A stretch of DNA of 64,000 nt. Origin: Phenylobacterium sp. GTDB taxonomy: Bacteria > Pseudomonadota > Alphaproteobacteria > Caulobacterales > Caulobacteraceae. A program made the position numbers and the translations under genes. This document shows, one piece after another, positions 1-9,719 of the stretch. Within the stretch, counting starts at the first letter, position 1. The number at the start of each line of letters is the position of its first letter. Where the stretch lies: contig NZ_JACESE010000001.1 in the NCBI RefSeq assembly GCF_013911965.1, positions 248,001 to 312,000 of the forward strand, given 5' to 3'. Below the pieces are notes generated by a model, which saw only the letters and a list, made by a program, of their open reading frames with translations, made no database searches and had not been told where the DNA came from.

Positions 1-469
1 CCTGATCGCGCGGCGGATCGCGCCGATCGCCATCGCCGTGGTGGCCAGCCCGGACTACCTGGCCCGGCATGGAACCCCGGAGACGCCGCAGGACCTTCAG
101 CGCCACGACGCCGTGGGCCAGCCCGACGAGGTGTGGCGCTTCGGCGAAGGCGCGCGGGCGCTCGCCCTGCGCCCAAGGATCCGCTTCCAGGCCGATAGCG
201 GCCAGGCGCTTCTGGCCGCCGCCGTGGCCGGGGTGGGCGTGGCCATGCTGCCGACCTTCCTGTGCGGTCCGGCCATCGCCTCGGGCGAACTCGTCGCCCT
301 GGTGCGCGACCACCCCATCCCGGAGGCCGGCCTCTATGTCGTGCGTCCGCCGCCGGCCGACCATGCGCCGCGCAAGGTCCGCCGGCTGACCGAAGTCCTG
401 CTGGAGCACTTCGGCGGCGAGCCGGTCTGGGACGCCTGCTACGAGGCGCTGCGCCAGGCCGCGCCCTAG
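1..469 (+). CDS. LysR-family transcriptional regulator, C-terminal part
   Basis: The reading frame is open from base 2 and has no start inside the window, so only the C-terminal part of the protein is present. The visible part reads as a LysR substrate-binding domain: the stretch VVASPDYLARHGTP followed by a short D-x-L linker and the late segment GVGVAMLPTFLC are typical of the effector-binding lobe of this family. LysR proteins bind DNA through an N-terminal helix-turn-helix, which here lies upstream of base 1. The stop codon overlaps the stop of the convergent porin-like gene by three bases. The regulated target cannot be seen. Confidence 0.85.
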   Translation, partial: LIARRIAPIAIAVVASPDYLARHGTPETPQDLQRHDAVGQPDEVWRFGEGARALALRPRIRFQADSGQALLAAAVAGVGVAMLPTFLCGPAIASGELVALVRDHPIPEAGLYVVRPPPADHAPRKVRRLTEVLLEHFGGEPVWDACYEALRQAAP

Positions 470-2004
470 AAGGCGACGTTGGCGCCGGCCAGGAGGACCG
501 TGGTGCGGCCGTCGGCGTCGCTCCAGGTCACGCCCGGCCCGAGGTTGCCGCCGCTGAGGAAGTTGAGCGGCACGTATCCCTTCACCAGCACCACCTCGGA
601 GAACAGCTTCACGTGCGAAGCCGGGAAGGCGGCGAGGCCGAAGACCAGCTGGTCCTGCCGATGCCAGGGCGCGCCCTCGGGCCCGGCGATGTAGGTGGAG
701 AACTCGCCGGATAGGTGCAGCTCGTGGCCGCCCAGGTCGGCGGCGTAGCGGGCGCCGACGCCCCAGCTCGTCACCTTGCTGGCCTCGAACTGGTTCAGCG
801 GCGGGGTCGGATTGAAGGTGCCCGGCCACTCCTCGAGCGTCTTGGCGAACTCGGCGTTGGCGGTCCAGCGGTCGTAGTGGAGCTGGCCATAGACGGCGTA
901 GGCCGGATTGTCGTCCACGCACGGGTTGAAATGCACCACCGGGAAGGCGTGGCAGTAGGCGCTGCCGTGCAGATAGGAGGCGCCGGCCATCAGGTCGCGC
1001 CCCTCCCCGCCCAGGTCGAAGGTGTAGTTGGCGTCGACCACGAAGTTGTTCAGGCGGCTCGGCACGTTCGTGCCCTCCACCGAGGTGGCCACCGAGCGGA
1101 ACTGCGAGCCGCCCTGCACCGCTTCGACCGCCACGTTCAGGCCATCGCCCGAATAGCCGGCGAGCGCGCCCCAGGCGAGGCCGCCGAAGGCGTGCCAGAC
1201 GGTCGAGGCCGTGAAGGGGCTGACCGTGTCCATCAGGCCGAAGGGCGCCTCCATCTTGCCGACGGCCGCGTACCAGGGGCTTTCCGCCAGATCGCCGAAC
1301 AGGACATAGCCCTTGCGCAGCTGCATCTGGTTGCGGGTGAGCGCGGTGATGGTGCCCGAGCCGAAGCTCTGCTCCGGATCGTAGAGCAGCTCGGCATAGG
1401 CCGTGATCCAGGGCGTCACATTGGCCGTGACGCTGAGCTGGGCCGAGTGCAGCACCGCTTCGGACGCCGTCTCGCCGATCTGGTTGGCCGAGGTGGGATG
1501 GCGCATCAGGTAGCCGAACTTCGAGTTCCGGTTCGTCTCCTGATAGTCGACCAGGGCGGTGATCGCCCCGCCCAGATAGACGCCGCCGTCGCGCAGGTCG
1601 CCCTGGCGGCGCGCGTCCAGCAGCATCAGCGGCTTGCGGCTCGTATGGGTGGTCGGGTCGAGCATGCGGTAGGTGACGTCGCTGGCCCGGCTGATGAAGT
1701 AGCCGGAATTCAGCTCGACACGGGCCTCGACCGTGTCGTTGACGGGCGTCGGCGCCTCGACCTCGGGAACCGGCACGGCCGGCGGCGCATCGGCCGCGGC
1801 GGCCGGTGCGGTGGCGACGGGCCCGGGCAGGACCGGCGCGCCGCCGGCCTTGAGGCTCTCCACCTCCTGGCGGAGCGCCTGGTTTTCCTGCTCCAGCCGC
1901 TCCAGCCGGCGCAGAACATCGTCGAGACTCTGGGCCTGACCGACAGCCGGAGTCAGCCCGTACGCAATCGCCGCGACCGAAGCCGCGCGCAGCCAAACTT
2001 TCAT
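466..2004 (-). CDS. Outer-membrane porin-like protein with N-terminal coiled coil
   Basis: 512 residues. An N-terminal signal peptide ends near AVGQAQ (residue 24). A short coiled coil follows (LRRLERLEQENQALRQEVESL, roughly residues 31-51), then an Ala/Pro-rich linker, then a long stretch of alternating polar and aromatic segments that ends in a terminal Phe. That is the usual signature of an outer-membrane beta barrel. The layout matches alphaproteobacterial porin-like proteins with a trimerising periplasmic helix. The substrate cannot be inferred. The ATG is preceded by a purine-rich GGGGGGATCA. It is convergent with the LysR gene. Confidence 0.7.
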   Translation of the reverse strand: MKVWLRAASVAAIAYGLTPAVGQAQSLDDVLRRLERLEQENQALRQEVESLKAGGAPVLPGPVATAPAAAADAPPAVPVPEVEAPTPVNDTVEARVELNSGYFISRASDVTYRMLDPTTHTSRKPLMLLDARRQGDLRDGGVYLGGAITALVDYQETNRNSKFGYLMRHPTSANQIGETASEAVLHSAQLSVTANVTPWITAYAELLYDPEQSFGSGTITALTRNQMQLRKGYVLFGDLAESPWYAAVGKMEAPFGLMDTVSPFTASTVWHAFGGLAWGALAGYSGDGLNVAVEAVQGGSQFRSVATSVEGTNVPSRLNNFVVDANYTFDLGGEGRDLMAGASYLHGSAYCHAFPVVHFNPCVDDNPAYAVYGQLHYDRWTANAEFAKTLEEWPGTFNPTPPLNQFEASKVTSWGVGARYAADLGGHELHLSGEFSTYIAGPEGAPWHRQDQLVFGLAAFPASHVKLFSEVVLVKGYVPLNFLSGGNLGPGVTWSDADGRTTVLLAGANVAF

Positions 2005-2107
2005 TGATCCCCCCCGGGACGCCCTGGGATTCCGAACGGTGGAATCCCGAAGGGCCGGGACTTAGGGGCGCAAATCTTGCCCAGAGGTTAACGCCGGCGA
2101 GGCCGCC

Positions 2108-3928
<1,821 letters not shown>

Positions 3929-4067
3929 GTAATGGGCGTCCGGGAAATCGTGCGGCGAATTCGATGCTGCGGCGACCGTCCGACCAATATGCCGAGGGCT
4001 CCAGGGCCGCCGCCGGGTTCGAACCTACAGTATGGACACGCCCTGAGCCAGAACCTCCGGGCGGCGG

Positions 4068-4532
4068 TCAGAAGTCGGCGCGGTGGCTGCCCGGCGGGTC
4101 GATGGCGCAGCCGACGCCGCCGTCGCGCAGGGTCAGGGTGACCGGCTTTCCGACGCCCACGCGATAGGTCTTCTCGCCGCCTGCGTTCACCACGTGCAGC
4201 ACGTCCGGCCCCGTGAAGTGGCAGGCGTGGAAGAGGCCCCCGCCCGGCAACACCCCGTCCTTCAGCTCGGCGCAGTCGGCGTGGCCGATGCGGCGGCTGA
4301 TCTGGGCGCCGCCATAGTCGAAGGTCATCATCTTCGGGCGCGCTCCGTCGGCATAGGGCGAGGCGCCTTCCGGGCAGGGCGGACCCGAACTCGTCCAGCG
4401 CGCCAGCTCCTGGGCGTGGCTGCGCGACATCATGGCGTAGACGCCGCCCAGCACGACGACGGCCAGGACGGCCATGATCACATAGCTGACGGCGCCGAGC
4501 TTCTTCTGCGCGGGATCGAACGGGCTGGGCAT
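4068..4532 (-). CDS. Membrane-anchored hypothetical protein
   Basis: 154 residues. A short cytoplasmic N-terminus is followed by one strong transmembrane segment (about residues 16-35, SYVIMAVLAVVVLGGVYAMM). The remainder is periplasmic, with four Cys residues (PPCP, ADCAEL, HACHF, VGCAI) that could form two disulfides. I do not recognise the family. It lies between the monooxygenase and the LuxR-type gene on the same strand, with about 140 bases of unassigned sequence before the monooxygenase start. Confidence 0.6.
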   Translation of the reverse strand: MPSPFDPAQKKLGAVSYVIMAVLAVVVLGGVYAMMSRSHAQELARWTSSGPPCPEGASPYADGARPKMMTFDYGGAQISRRIGHADCAELKDGVLPGGGLFHACHFTGPDVLHVVNAGGEKTYRVGVGKPVTLTLRDGGVGCAIDPPGSHRADF

Positions 4533-4602
4533 GGGGCGAGCATCTTCTCCGGACGAAGCGACGCCGCCACCGTCGCGGGCGCTGGAAAAAATGCAACCCT
4601 GC

Positions 4603-5682
4603 TCATGCGGTCCCCAGGGCCACCCCAGCCAGCAGGGCGGCCAGTTCCGCCTGGCGGGCGCAGCCTGTTTTCTCCAGCACCCGGCGCAGCTGGTTGCGCA
4701 CCGTATTGAGCGAGACCCCGCCGGCCTCGGCCAGGTCTTCCAGACCCTGGCCGCGGGCGACGCCCTGGGCGATGCGGGCCTCGGCCGGCGTGAGATCGAA
4801 GAGCGAGCGCAGCAGGTCGGCCGCCGGCGCCCGGTCCCGCGAGACCGGCGTCATGAGAAGCAGGGCGAAACTCTGGCCGAAGATGTCGTGCGCCGAGCGC
4901 CGGACCGGAATGAGGTGCAGCACGAGGGCGGGCCGGCCCAGGCTGTCCCGCAGGGGGTAACTGGACCGGCTGTCGCCCGGCTCGGCGTGGATGGCCTTCA
5001 GGCCGGCGCTCAGCAGATCCTGCGCCGCCTTGTCGGCGAGCGCCAGCCGCTGGCCCGCGCCGAACTTGACCTGCTCGGTCTGGTCGGCGGCCCAGGCGTT
5101 GGCCTCGATCACCCGCCCCGTCTCGTCCAGCAGCAGGGCCGGCAGGCGCAGGGCGTCCAGCGCCTCGCGCGCGCCCTGCGCCCGCTGAAGGCTGAGCCGT
5201 GCGCTGACCAGGGCGCTCCGCGCCAGATGGGGCCGCAGAGCATTCAGCGCCGAGACGTGGTCCGGCTCCACCGGTCCCCGCTCCAGCGTGCGCTCGACGC
5301 TGAAGACGATGGAATCGCCGGTGGGGAGCTGGAGGCCGGTCCCGGCCGACCAGCCCAGGCCGCGGGGACGGAAGAAGTCGCGATAGATGGGATCGGCGCC
5401 GATCTCCTCCTCGCTCCAGAAGTCCTGTTCGACGAAGAAGGCCGGCGCAGCCTGGCTCATGAGGCAGGGACGCCGCGGGCAGCGCATGAACCAGCCGTCG
5501 TTGACGTAGTCCTCGAAAACGTCGCGGACGGAATCGGAGGCGGTCCAGCAGAGCGCCTTGCGCGCGGAAAACAGCAACCCGCCCCGGCAGTCGGTCATCC
5601 GGGCCAGGTCGTCGAGCACCGAGGGCCACAGCTCAGGCACGACGGCGCATTCGTAGATCCGGTCGATCAGGTCGCTCTGCAT
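4603..5682 (-). CDS. LuxR-type helix-turn-helix transcriptional regulator
   Basis: 359 residues. The C-terminal 65 residues form a LuxR-type DNA-binding domain: LTPAEARIAQGVARGQ, then the recognition region GVSLNTVRNQLRRVLEKTG. Upstream are a GAF/PAS-like sensory half and a second PAS-like block (DALRLPALLLDETGRVIEANAWA). This is the layout of the single-component LuxR regulators that are common in Caulobacterales. It has no receiver domain, so it is not a classical response regulator. The ligand and targets are unknown; the adjacent membrane protein and monooxygenase are candidates by proximity only. Confidence 0.8.
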   Translation of the reverse strand: MQSDLIDRIYECAVVPELWPSVLDDLARMTDCRGGLLFSARKALCWTASDSVRDVFEDYVNDGWFMRCPRRPCLMSQAAPAFFVEQDFWSEEEIGADPIYRDFFRPRGLGWSAGTGLQLPTGDSIVFSVERTLERGPVEPDHVSALNALRPHLARSALVSARLSLQRAQGAREALDALRLPALLLDETGRVIEANAWAADQTEQVKFGAGQRLALADKAAQDLLSAGLKAIHAEPGDSRSSYPLRDSLGRPALVLHLIPVRRSAHDIFGQSFALLLMTPVSRDRAPAADLLRSLFDLTPAEARIAQGVARGQGLEDLAEAGGVSLNTVRNQLRRVLEKTGCARQAELAALLAGVALGTA

Positions 5683-5767
5683 CTCGGGTCCTGGGGTTGG
5701 GGCGCGCCAGGGCGGCGCCGAGGCCGTGCAAGGGCGCGAAACCGTCCCGCCGCCAGCGCCATCGGTC

Positions 5768-6391
5768 TCATCCGGGCCGCGCCTCGCCCCACTCGTTCCA
5801 GCCGAGCATCCGCGGCGCCTTGGGCAGGTACATGGATTCCAGCCGCGCGATGGCCAGGCCGGCGCCGCGAATCGTCCCGGCCACCGGGCGAGTCAGATGG
5901 CATCCGCCGGCCAGCCGCTTCCACACCGGTTCGACGCGGCGCTGCCACCTGGCGACGCCGGGATCGGGCGCCAGCCCATGTTCGCAGAAGAGCAGGCGGC
6001 CGGACGGCTTCAGCACCCGCCGCGCCTCGGCCAGGGCGGCGGCCGGCGAGGCGACCGAGCAGAGGGTGAAGGTGCAGACGACGGTGTCGAAGCTCCCATC
6101 CTCCAGCGGCAGGGCCTCGGCCGTTCCCTCCAGGAGGCTGACCTTCAATCCTTCCGCCCGGGGCGCGGCGGCGGCCCGCGCGCGCAACTCGGCGGAAGGA
6201 TCGACGCCGACCACCTCATCGACCCCGGCGGGATCGTAGAAGGCGAGGTTCAGCCCGCCGCCGACGCCGAGCTCCAGCACCCGGCCGCGGGCCAGGGGCA
6301 CGACCTTGGCGCGCTGCTTCATGACCGCCGGGCTGGCGCAGGCCAGGCAGATGACGCGGGGCAGGACGTGGCGGTCGTAGAACGATGTCAT
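5768..6391 (-). CDS. Class I SAM-dependent methyltransferase
   Basis: 207 residues with a canonical Rossmann-type methyltransferase core. Motif I is VLELGVGGGLN, the acidic loop is VVGVDPSAELRARA, and later motifs are EALPLEDGSFDTVVC and RVLKPSGRLLFCEHG. The N-terminus (FYDRHVLPRVICLAC) and the C-terminal RMLGWNEWGEA resemble the small METTL7-like/phospholipid-type methyltransferases. These use S-adenosylmethionine in the cytoplasm or at the membrane face. The acceptor is unknown. The start is 68 bases from the divergent histidine phosphatase gene. Confidence 0.8.
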   Translation of the reverse strand: MTSFYDRHVLPRVICLACASPAVMKQRAKVVPLARGRVLELGVGGGLNLAFYDPAGVDEVVGVDPSAELRARAAAAPRAEGLKVSLLEGTAEALPLEDGSFDTVVCTFTLCSVASPAAALAEARRVLKPSGRLLFCEHGLAPDPGVARWQRRVEPVWKRLAGGCHLTRPVAGTIRGAGLAIARLESMYLPKAPRMLGWNEWGEARPG

Positions 6392-6459
6392 CGAACGCCA
6401 AGTGGTAGGGGCTCGCGAGCGACCTGTCCACGCAGGCCGGCGGCGGCTAGCGTCGCGCC

Positions 6460-7006
6460 ATGGCCCTGATCTTCGTCACCCATCCCGAAGTGGAGATCGA
6501 TCCCGCCGTTCCCGTCCCGCGCTGGCGGCTGTCCGACCGCGGGGTGGCGCGGATGCGGGCCTTCGTCGCCTCCGACGTCGTCGCGGGGGTCTCGGCGGTG
6601 TGGGCCAGCACGGAGACGAAGGCCATCGAGGCCGCCGGCCTGCTTGCCGCCCGCCACGGCCTGCCCGTCCAGGTCCGGGAGGACCTCGGCGAGAACGACC
6701 GCAGCGCGACCGGCTTCGTCCCGCCCGACCCGTTCGAGCGCCTGGCTGACGCCTTCTTCGCCCATCCGGAGGAGAGCGTCCGCGGCTGGGAAACGGCCGC
6801 CGCCGCCCAGGGCCCTGCAGGCTCACCCCGGCCCCGGCGATGTCGCCATCGTCGCCCACGGCGGCGTCGGAACCCTCCTGCTCTGCCACCTCAAGGGCCT
6901 CCCCATCGCCCGCGCCCACGACCAGCCCCACCAGGGCTGCTGGTGGCGCCATGACCCGAAGAGCGGCGCGGCGCCGGAGGGTTGGGCGTCGATCGCGACG
7001 CGGTGA
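6460..7006 (+). pseudogene. Histidine phosphatase family protein, frameshifted
   Basis: The first frame (from 6460) begins MALIFVTHPEVEIDPAVPVP, which fits the branch of the phosphoglycerate-mutase superfamily that has THP in place of RHG. It stays convincing to RGWETAAAAQ near 6810. The second half of the fold, with the catalytic VAIVAHGGVGTLLLC, is in the +1 frame from about 6810 to the stop at 7006. A single indel in or beside the GCCCAGGGCCC run at 6804-6814 explains both halves. Either the gene is broken or the base calls are wrong there; the protein is otherwise full length. Confidence 0.7.
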
Positions 7007-7016
7007 GGGGCCGTGC

Positions 7017-7163
7017 CTACAGCGGCTTCCGCAGCCAAAGGACGAGGTCGTCGTCCACCCGCACCATGGCGCCGGGCTCGGCGGGTTCGGCGGGTTCGGC
7101 GGGTTCGTTGTTCCAGGTCAGGCCCGCGCCGTCCGGCAGATAGCCCCGCCGCACATAGAGCCG
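7017..7163 (-). pseudogene. GNAT acetyltransferase C-terminal remnant
   Basis: Read on the minus strand, the last 48 codons give RLYVRRGYLPDGAGLTW, then an expanded EPA repeat, then MVRVDDDLVLWLRKPL and a stop. RLYVRRGYxPDGxGL is the end of a GNAT acetyltransferase fold. A TAG codon (7164-7166) lies directly upstream and homology ends there, so the acetyl-CoA-binding N-terminal part is gone. The EPA codons are a 9-base tandem repeat (about 7078-7106). The break coincides with the start of the atypical segment carrying the RelA/SpoT gene. Confidence 0.6.
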
Positions 7164-7309
7164 CTAGAGCGCAACTCGCTTGATGCCCTAGGAGCTTGAT
7201 CGTTGAAAGAACGTCAGTCCCCTTGGAAGACAGACGGTCGAGTTCTACTAGAATCGATGGATGAACCGGTTCCGAACTGTATCAGTAGCTCATTCACTGG
7301 GAGGGGCGC

Positions 7310-8353
7310 ATGCCATTCGTTGAGCCTGGCGCATACTCAAAAGGCCAGTTGGATCGCGCGGGCGAGCGTATTCGTTCGGGCAGTGGCACCCCCAATGACA
7401 TGGCCCTTCTAGACAACTGGCGAGCTTCACACCTGTATGTGCTGAACACCTTTCAATCGTCCTTGCGCTTCCGTCGAAGCCGGTTCGAGCAGGGTGAGAA
7501 GATCACGATCGCCCAGAGGCTGAAGCGTAGGCCCACGATTATCGACAAGCTCGGGCGAGAGCAGGGCATGTCGCTCTCTCGCATGCACGACATCGCAGGC
7601 TGTCGACTGATCTTCCCGGATCTCGCGACAATGTTCTCCTTTCGGGAGGGCGTATTGTCCTCACGCGCTGCCCATGAGCTTGTCGGTGGAAAAGACCGTT
7701 ACAACTACATCGATACGCCCAAGGCTTCCGGATATCGCGGGATCCACGACGCCTACAAGTACAATGTTGGCTCGACGGGTGGAGTAAAATGGAACGGTCT
7801 ACGGGTTGAGATTCAGTACAGAACCGTCGTGCAGCATGCGTGGGCGACGGCGGTAGAGATCAGCGATATTGTTAATGCCACTAGGTTAAAATTTAGCCAA
7901 GCTAACAAAGATATTAGTAGATTGTTCCTACTTTGCAGCGAAATATTGGCTCGCGCTCACGAGGATTGCGATGGATTTTGCGGCGATCTATCAACCGTAG
8001 ATTTGCTTCGTGAATATTATGATTTAGAAGGCGATCTTCACGCGATATTGCGACTCCGCAATTTGACATCTTCTGAGTTTCAGAGATTTGCGCGATCATC
8101 TCGCCTTTTCATTTTGATCAATTACACATCGGGCGATATGGAGGGAAAACTTGTCGCGGAAGGTTTTGCTGACAACGCCAGCGCCGTCTCCAGGTACTCA
8201 GAGGTCGAAGCTGAACTGCAGGACGTTGCGGACGTAGTACTTGTCGGCGCAAGCCAGCAAGATGCGATCAAACTGGCCTATACCAACTACTTCTCCGACG
8301 CATCCGGATTCATTGTCGCGCTTGATGAGGCGGTGGCTAAGCTGCAGGGCTGA
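7310..8353 (+). CDS. RelA/SpoT-domain protein (lone alarmone-synthetase-like, possible toxSAS)
   Basis: 347 residues. The synthetase fold is complete in outline: RLKRRPTIIDKL (about 80-91), MHDIAGCRLIF (about 100-110), the ATP/GTP-site strand YIDTPKASGYRGIH (about 140-153) and VEIQYRTVVQHAWA (about 169-182). No HD hydrolase, TGS or ACT domain is present. The C-terminal 150 residues are not a recognised regulatory module. Stand-alone synthetases of this kind include housekeeping (p)ppGpp synthases and toxSAS toxins, which make (pp)pApp or pyrophosphorylate tRNA. The gene is visibly poorer in GC than its surroundings (worst at 7860-8110) and lies between gene remnants, which suggests transfer. 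No separate antitoxin gene is apparent. Confidence 0.75.
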   Translation: MPFVEPGAYSKGQLDRAGERIRSGSGTPNDMALLDNWRASHLYVLNTFQSSLRFRRSRFEQGEKITIAQRLKRRPTIIDKLGREQGMSLSRMHDIAGCRLIFPDLATMFSFREGVLSSRAAHELVGGKDRYNYIDTPKASGYRGIHDAYKYNVGSTGGVKWNGLRVEIQYRTVVQHAWATAVEISDIVNATRLKFSQANKDISRLFLLCSEILARAHEDCDGFCGDLSTVDLLREYYDLEGDLHAILRLRNLTSSEFQRFARSSRLFILINYTSGDMEGKLVAEGFADNASAVSRYSEVEAELQDVADVVLVGASQQDAIKLAYTNYFSDASGFIVALDEAVAKLQG

Positions 8354-8490
8354 GGCGCGCCGCCTTCGCGAGGCTGTTCGCGGTCTGGTCCGGCGCGTTT
8401 CCATCGCGCCGCTCACCCAAGAGAGAGGCGGCTCCGTCAACATCCAGATTGAGGGCACGCTGGACGGGCTGCTCGCGGAACGCTGCGAGA
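8340..8490 (+). pseudogene. Serine site-specific recombinase, C-terminal remnant
   Basis: In the frame that overlaps the end of the RelA/SpoT gene, the translation RAEARRLREAVRGLVRRVSI followed by PLTQERGGSVNIQIEGTLDGLLA matches the C-terminal tail of large serine recombinases, in which a LREAVRxLV helix is followed by a short beta hairpin and an ExxGxLxxLL end. No catalytic or zinc-ribbon part is present upstream, and no natural stop is found before the tRNA gene. It is best read as the leftover end of an integrase beside its tRNA target. The match is by motif recall and is short. Confidence 0.5.
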
Positions 8491-8508
8491 ACAATAGGTG
8501 GGGAGGTG

Positions 8509-8585
8509 TGGTAGCTGGGGGCGGGCTCGAACCGCCGACCTGTGGGTTATGAATCCACCGCTCTAACCAGCTGAGCTACCCAGCC
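8509..8585 (-). tRNA. tRNA-Met (CAT), elongator-like
   Basis: 77 bases including an encoded CCA at 8509-8511. The acceptor stem pairs GGCTGGG with CCCAGCT (one G-U pair). The D arm is GCTC/GAGC, the anticodon loop is TTCATAA with anticodon CAT, and the T arm carries GTTCGAGC. A73 is present. The sequence agrees with alphaproteobacterial elongator tRNA-Met. The base pair closing the anticodon loop is an A-C mismatch, which is slightly irregular. The 3' end points into the remnant island, which is the usual arrangement at a tRNA attachment site. Confidence 0.93.
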
Positions 8586-8690
8586 ACGGGTTCGCGCCGC
8601 TGACGCGCGAGGCGCGGTTTATAGGGATTCCCGAAGGCTGCATCAAGCGGCTTGGGCGCGGCGAAAAGCCCGGCTAGGTTCGCGCCCGGC

Positions 8691-9719
8691 ATGAGCGTGC
8701 TTCATCTTCTGGGAACGGCCGGGGACGGCGGGGCGGAGACCTACTTCGTCGATCTGGTCTGCGCCCTTTCGGCCGGCGGCGTGGCCCAGGCCGCGGCCCT
8801 GCGCGCCCATGCGGGGCGGCAGGCGGCGCTGAAGGCCGCCGGCGTGGCGACCGACTGCTTCGCCTTTGGCGGCCCGCTCGACCTCTTCACGCGCGGCAAG
8901 GTCGCCCGTTTCGCCCAAACCCACGACGTGAAGGTGGCGCTCGCCTGGATGAACCGGGCCGCGCGCCATACGCCCAAGGGACCCTGGGCGCGGATCGGCC
9001 GGCTGGGCGGCTACTACAAGCTGAAATACTACCGCGACTTCGACTTTCTGGTGGCCAACACCGAGGACATCGCCGACTGGATCGTGGCCCAGGGCTGGCC
9101 CGCCGGTAAGGTGCGCCACATCCCCAACTTCGCCGACGCCCCCGCCGAGGTCGGACCGGTCGACCGCGCCAGCCTGAACACGCCCAGGGACGCCTGCCTG
9201 CTGCTCTCCATGGGCCGGCTGCACGAGGCCAAGGCCCATGACGTGACGCTGAACGCCCTGACCCGCCTGCCCGAGGCCTATCTGTGGATCGCCGGGGCCG
9301 GGCCGGAGGAGGCCAAGCTGAAAGCCCTGGCGCTCGGCCTGGGCGTCAACGACCGCGTGCGGTTCCTGGGCTGGCGCAACGATCCCTCGGCCCTCTACCG
9401 GGCGGCCGACCTCTGCGTCTTCCCCTCGCGCTACGAGCCGCTGGGAAATGTGGTGATCCAGGCCTGGGCACACGGCCTGCCCGTGGTGGCCGCCGCCAGC
9501 CAGGGGCCGGGCGCCCTGATCACCGACGGCGAGGACGGCCTGCTCGTCCCCGTCGACGACGCCGAGGCCCTGGCCGCCGCCGTCCGCCGCGCCCTGGACG
9601 AGCCCATGCTGCGCATCCGCATGGCCCAGAACGGCCTGGCCCGGGTGGAGGCGGAATTCAGCCAGGCCGCCGTGGTCGCGCAGTGGCGCGAGCTCTTCGC
9701 CGATTTCGGAGAGAGCTGA
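8691..9719 (+). CDS. Glycosyltransferase family 4 (GT-B fold)
   Basis: 342 residues from ATG 8691 (MSVLHLLGTAGDGGAETYFVD). The GGAE loop near residue 13 and the C-terminal block VFPSRYEPLGNVVIQAWAHG are typical of retaining GT4 enzymes, which transfer a sugar from a nucleotide-sugar donor. The usual EX7E pair is changed here: the first Glu (YEP) is present but the second position is Gln (VIQAW). The stop overlaps the start of the asparagine synthetase gene (TGATG), so the two are translationally coupled and probably act in one surface polysaccharide or glycolipid pathway. Confidence 0.85.
   Translation: MSVLHLLGTAGDGGAETYFVDLVCALSAGGVAQAAALRAHAGRQAALKAAGVATDCFAFGGPLDLFTRGKVARFAQTHDVKVALAWMNRAARHTPKGPWARIGRLGGYYKLKYYRDFDFLVANTEDIADWIVAQGWPAGKVRHIPNFADAPAEVGPVDRASLNTPRDACLLLSMGRLHEAKAHDVTLNALTRLPEAYLWIAGAGPEEAKLKALALGLGVNDRVRFLGWRNDPSALYRAADLCVFPSRYEPLGNVVIQAWAHGLPVVAAASQGPGALITDGEDGLLVPVDDAEALAAAVRRALDEPMLRIRMAQNGLARVEAEFSQAAVVAQWRELFADFGES

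Noticed and set aside
715-2007. Long open frame on the plus strand opposite the porin gene
   Set aside because: It is the shadow of a high-GC gene: low-complexity Gly/Ala/Arg translation, no family, and the opposite strand has a clear signal peptide and barrel.
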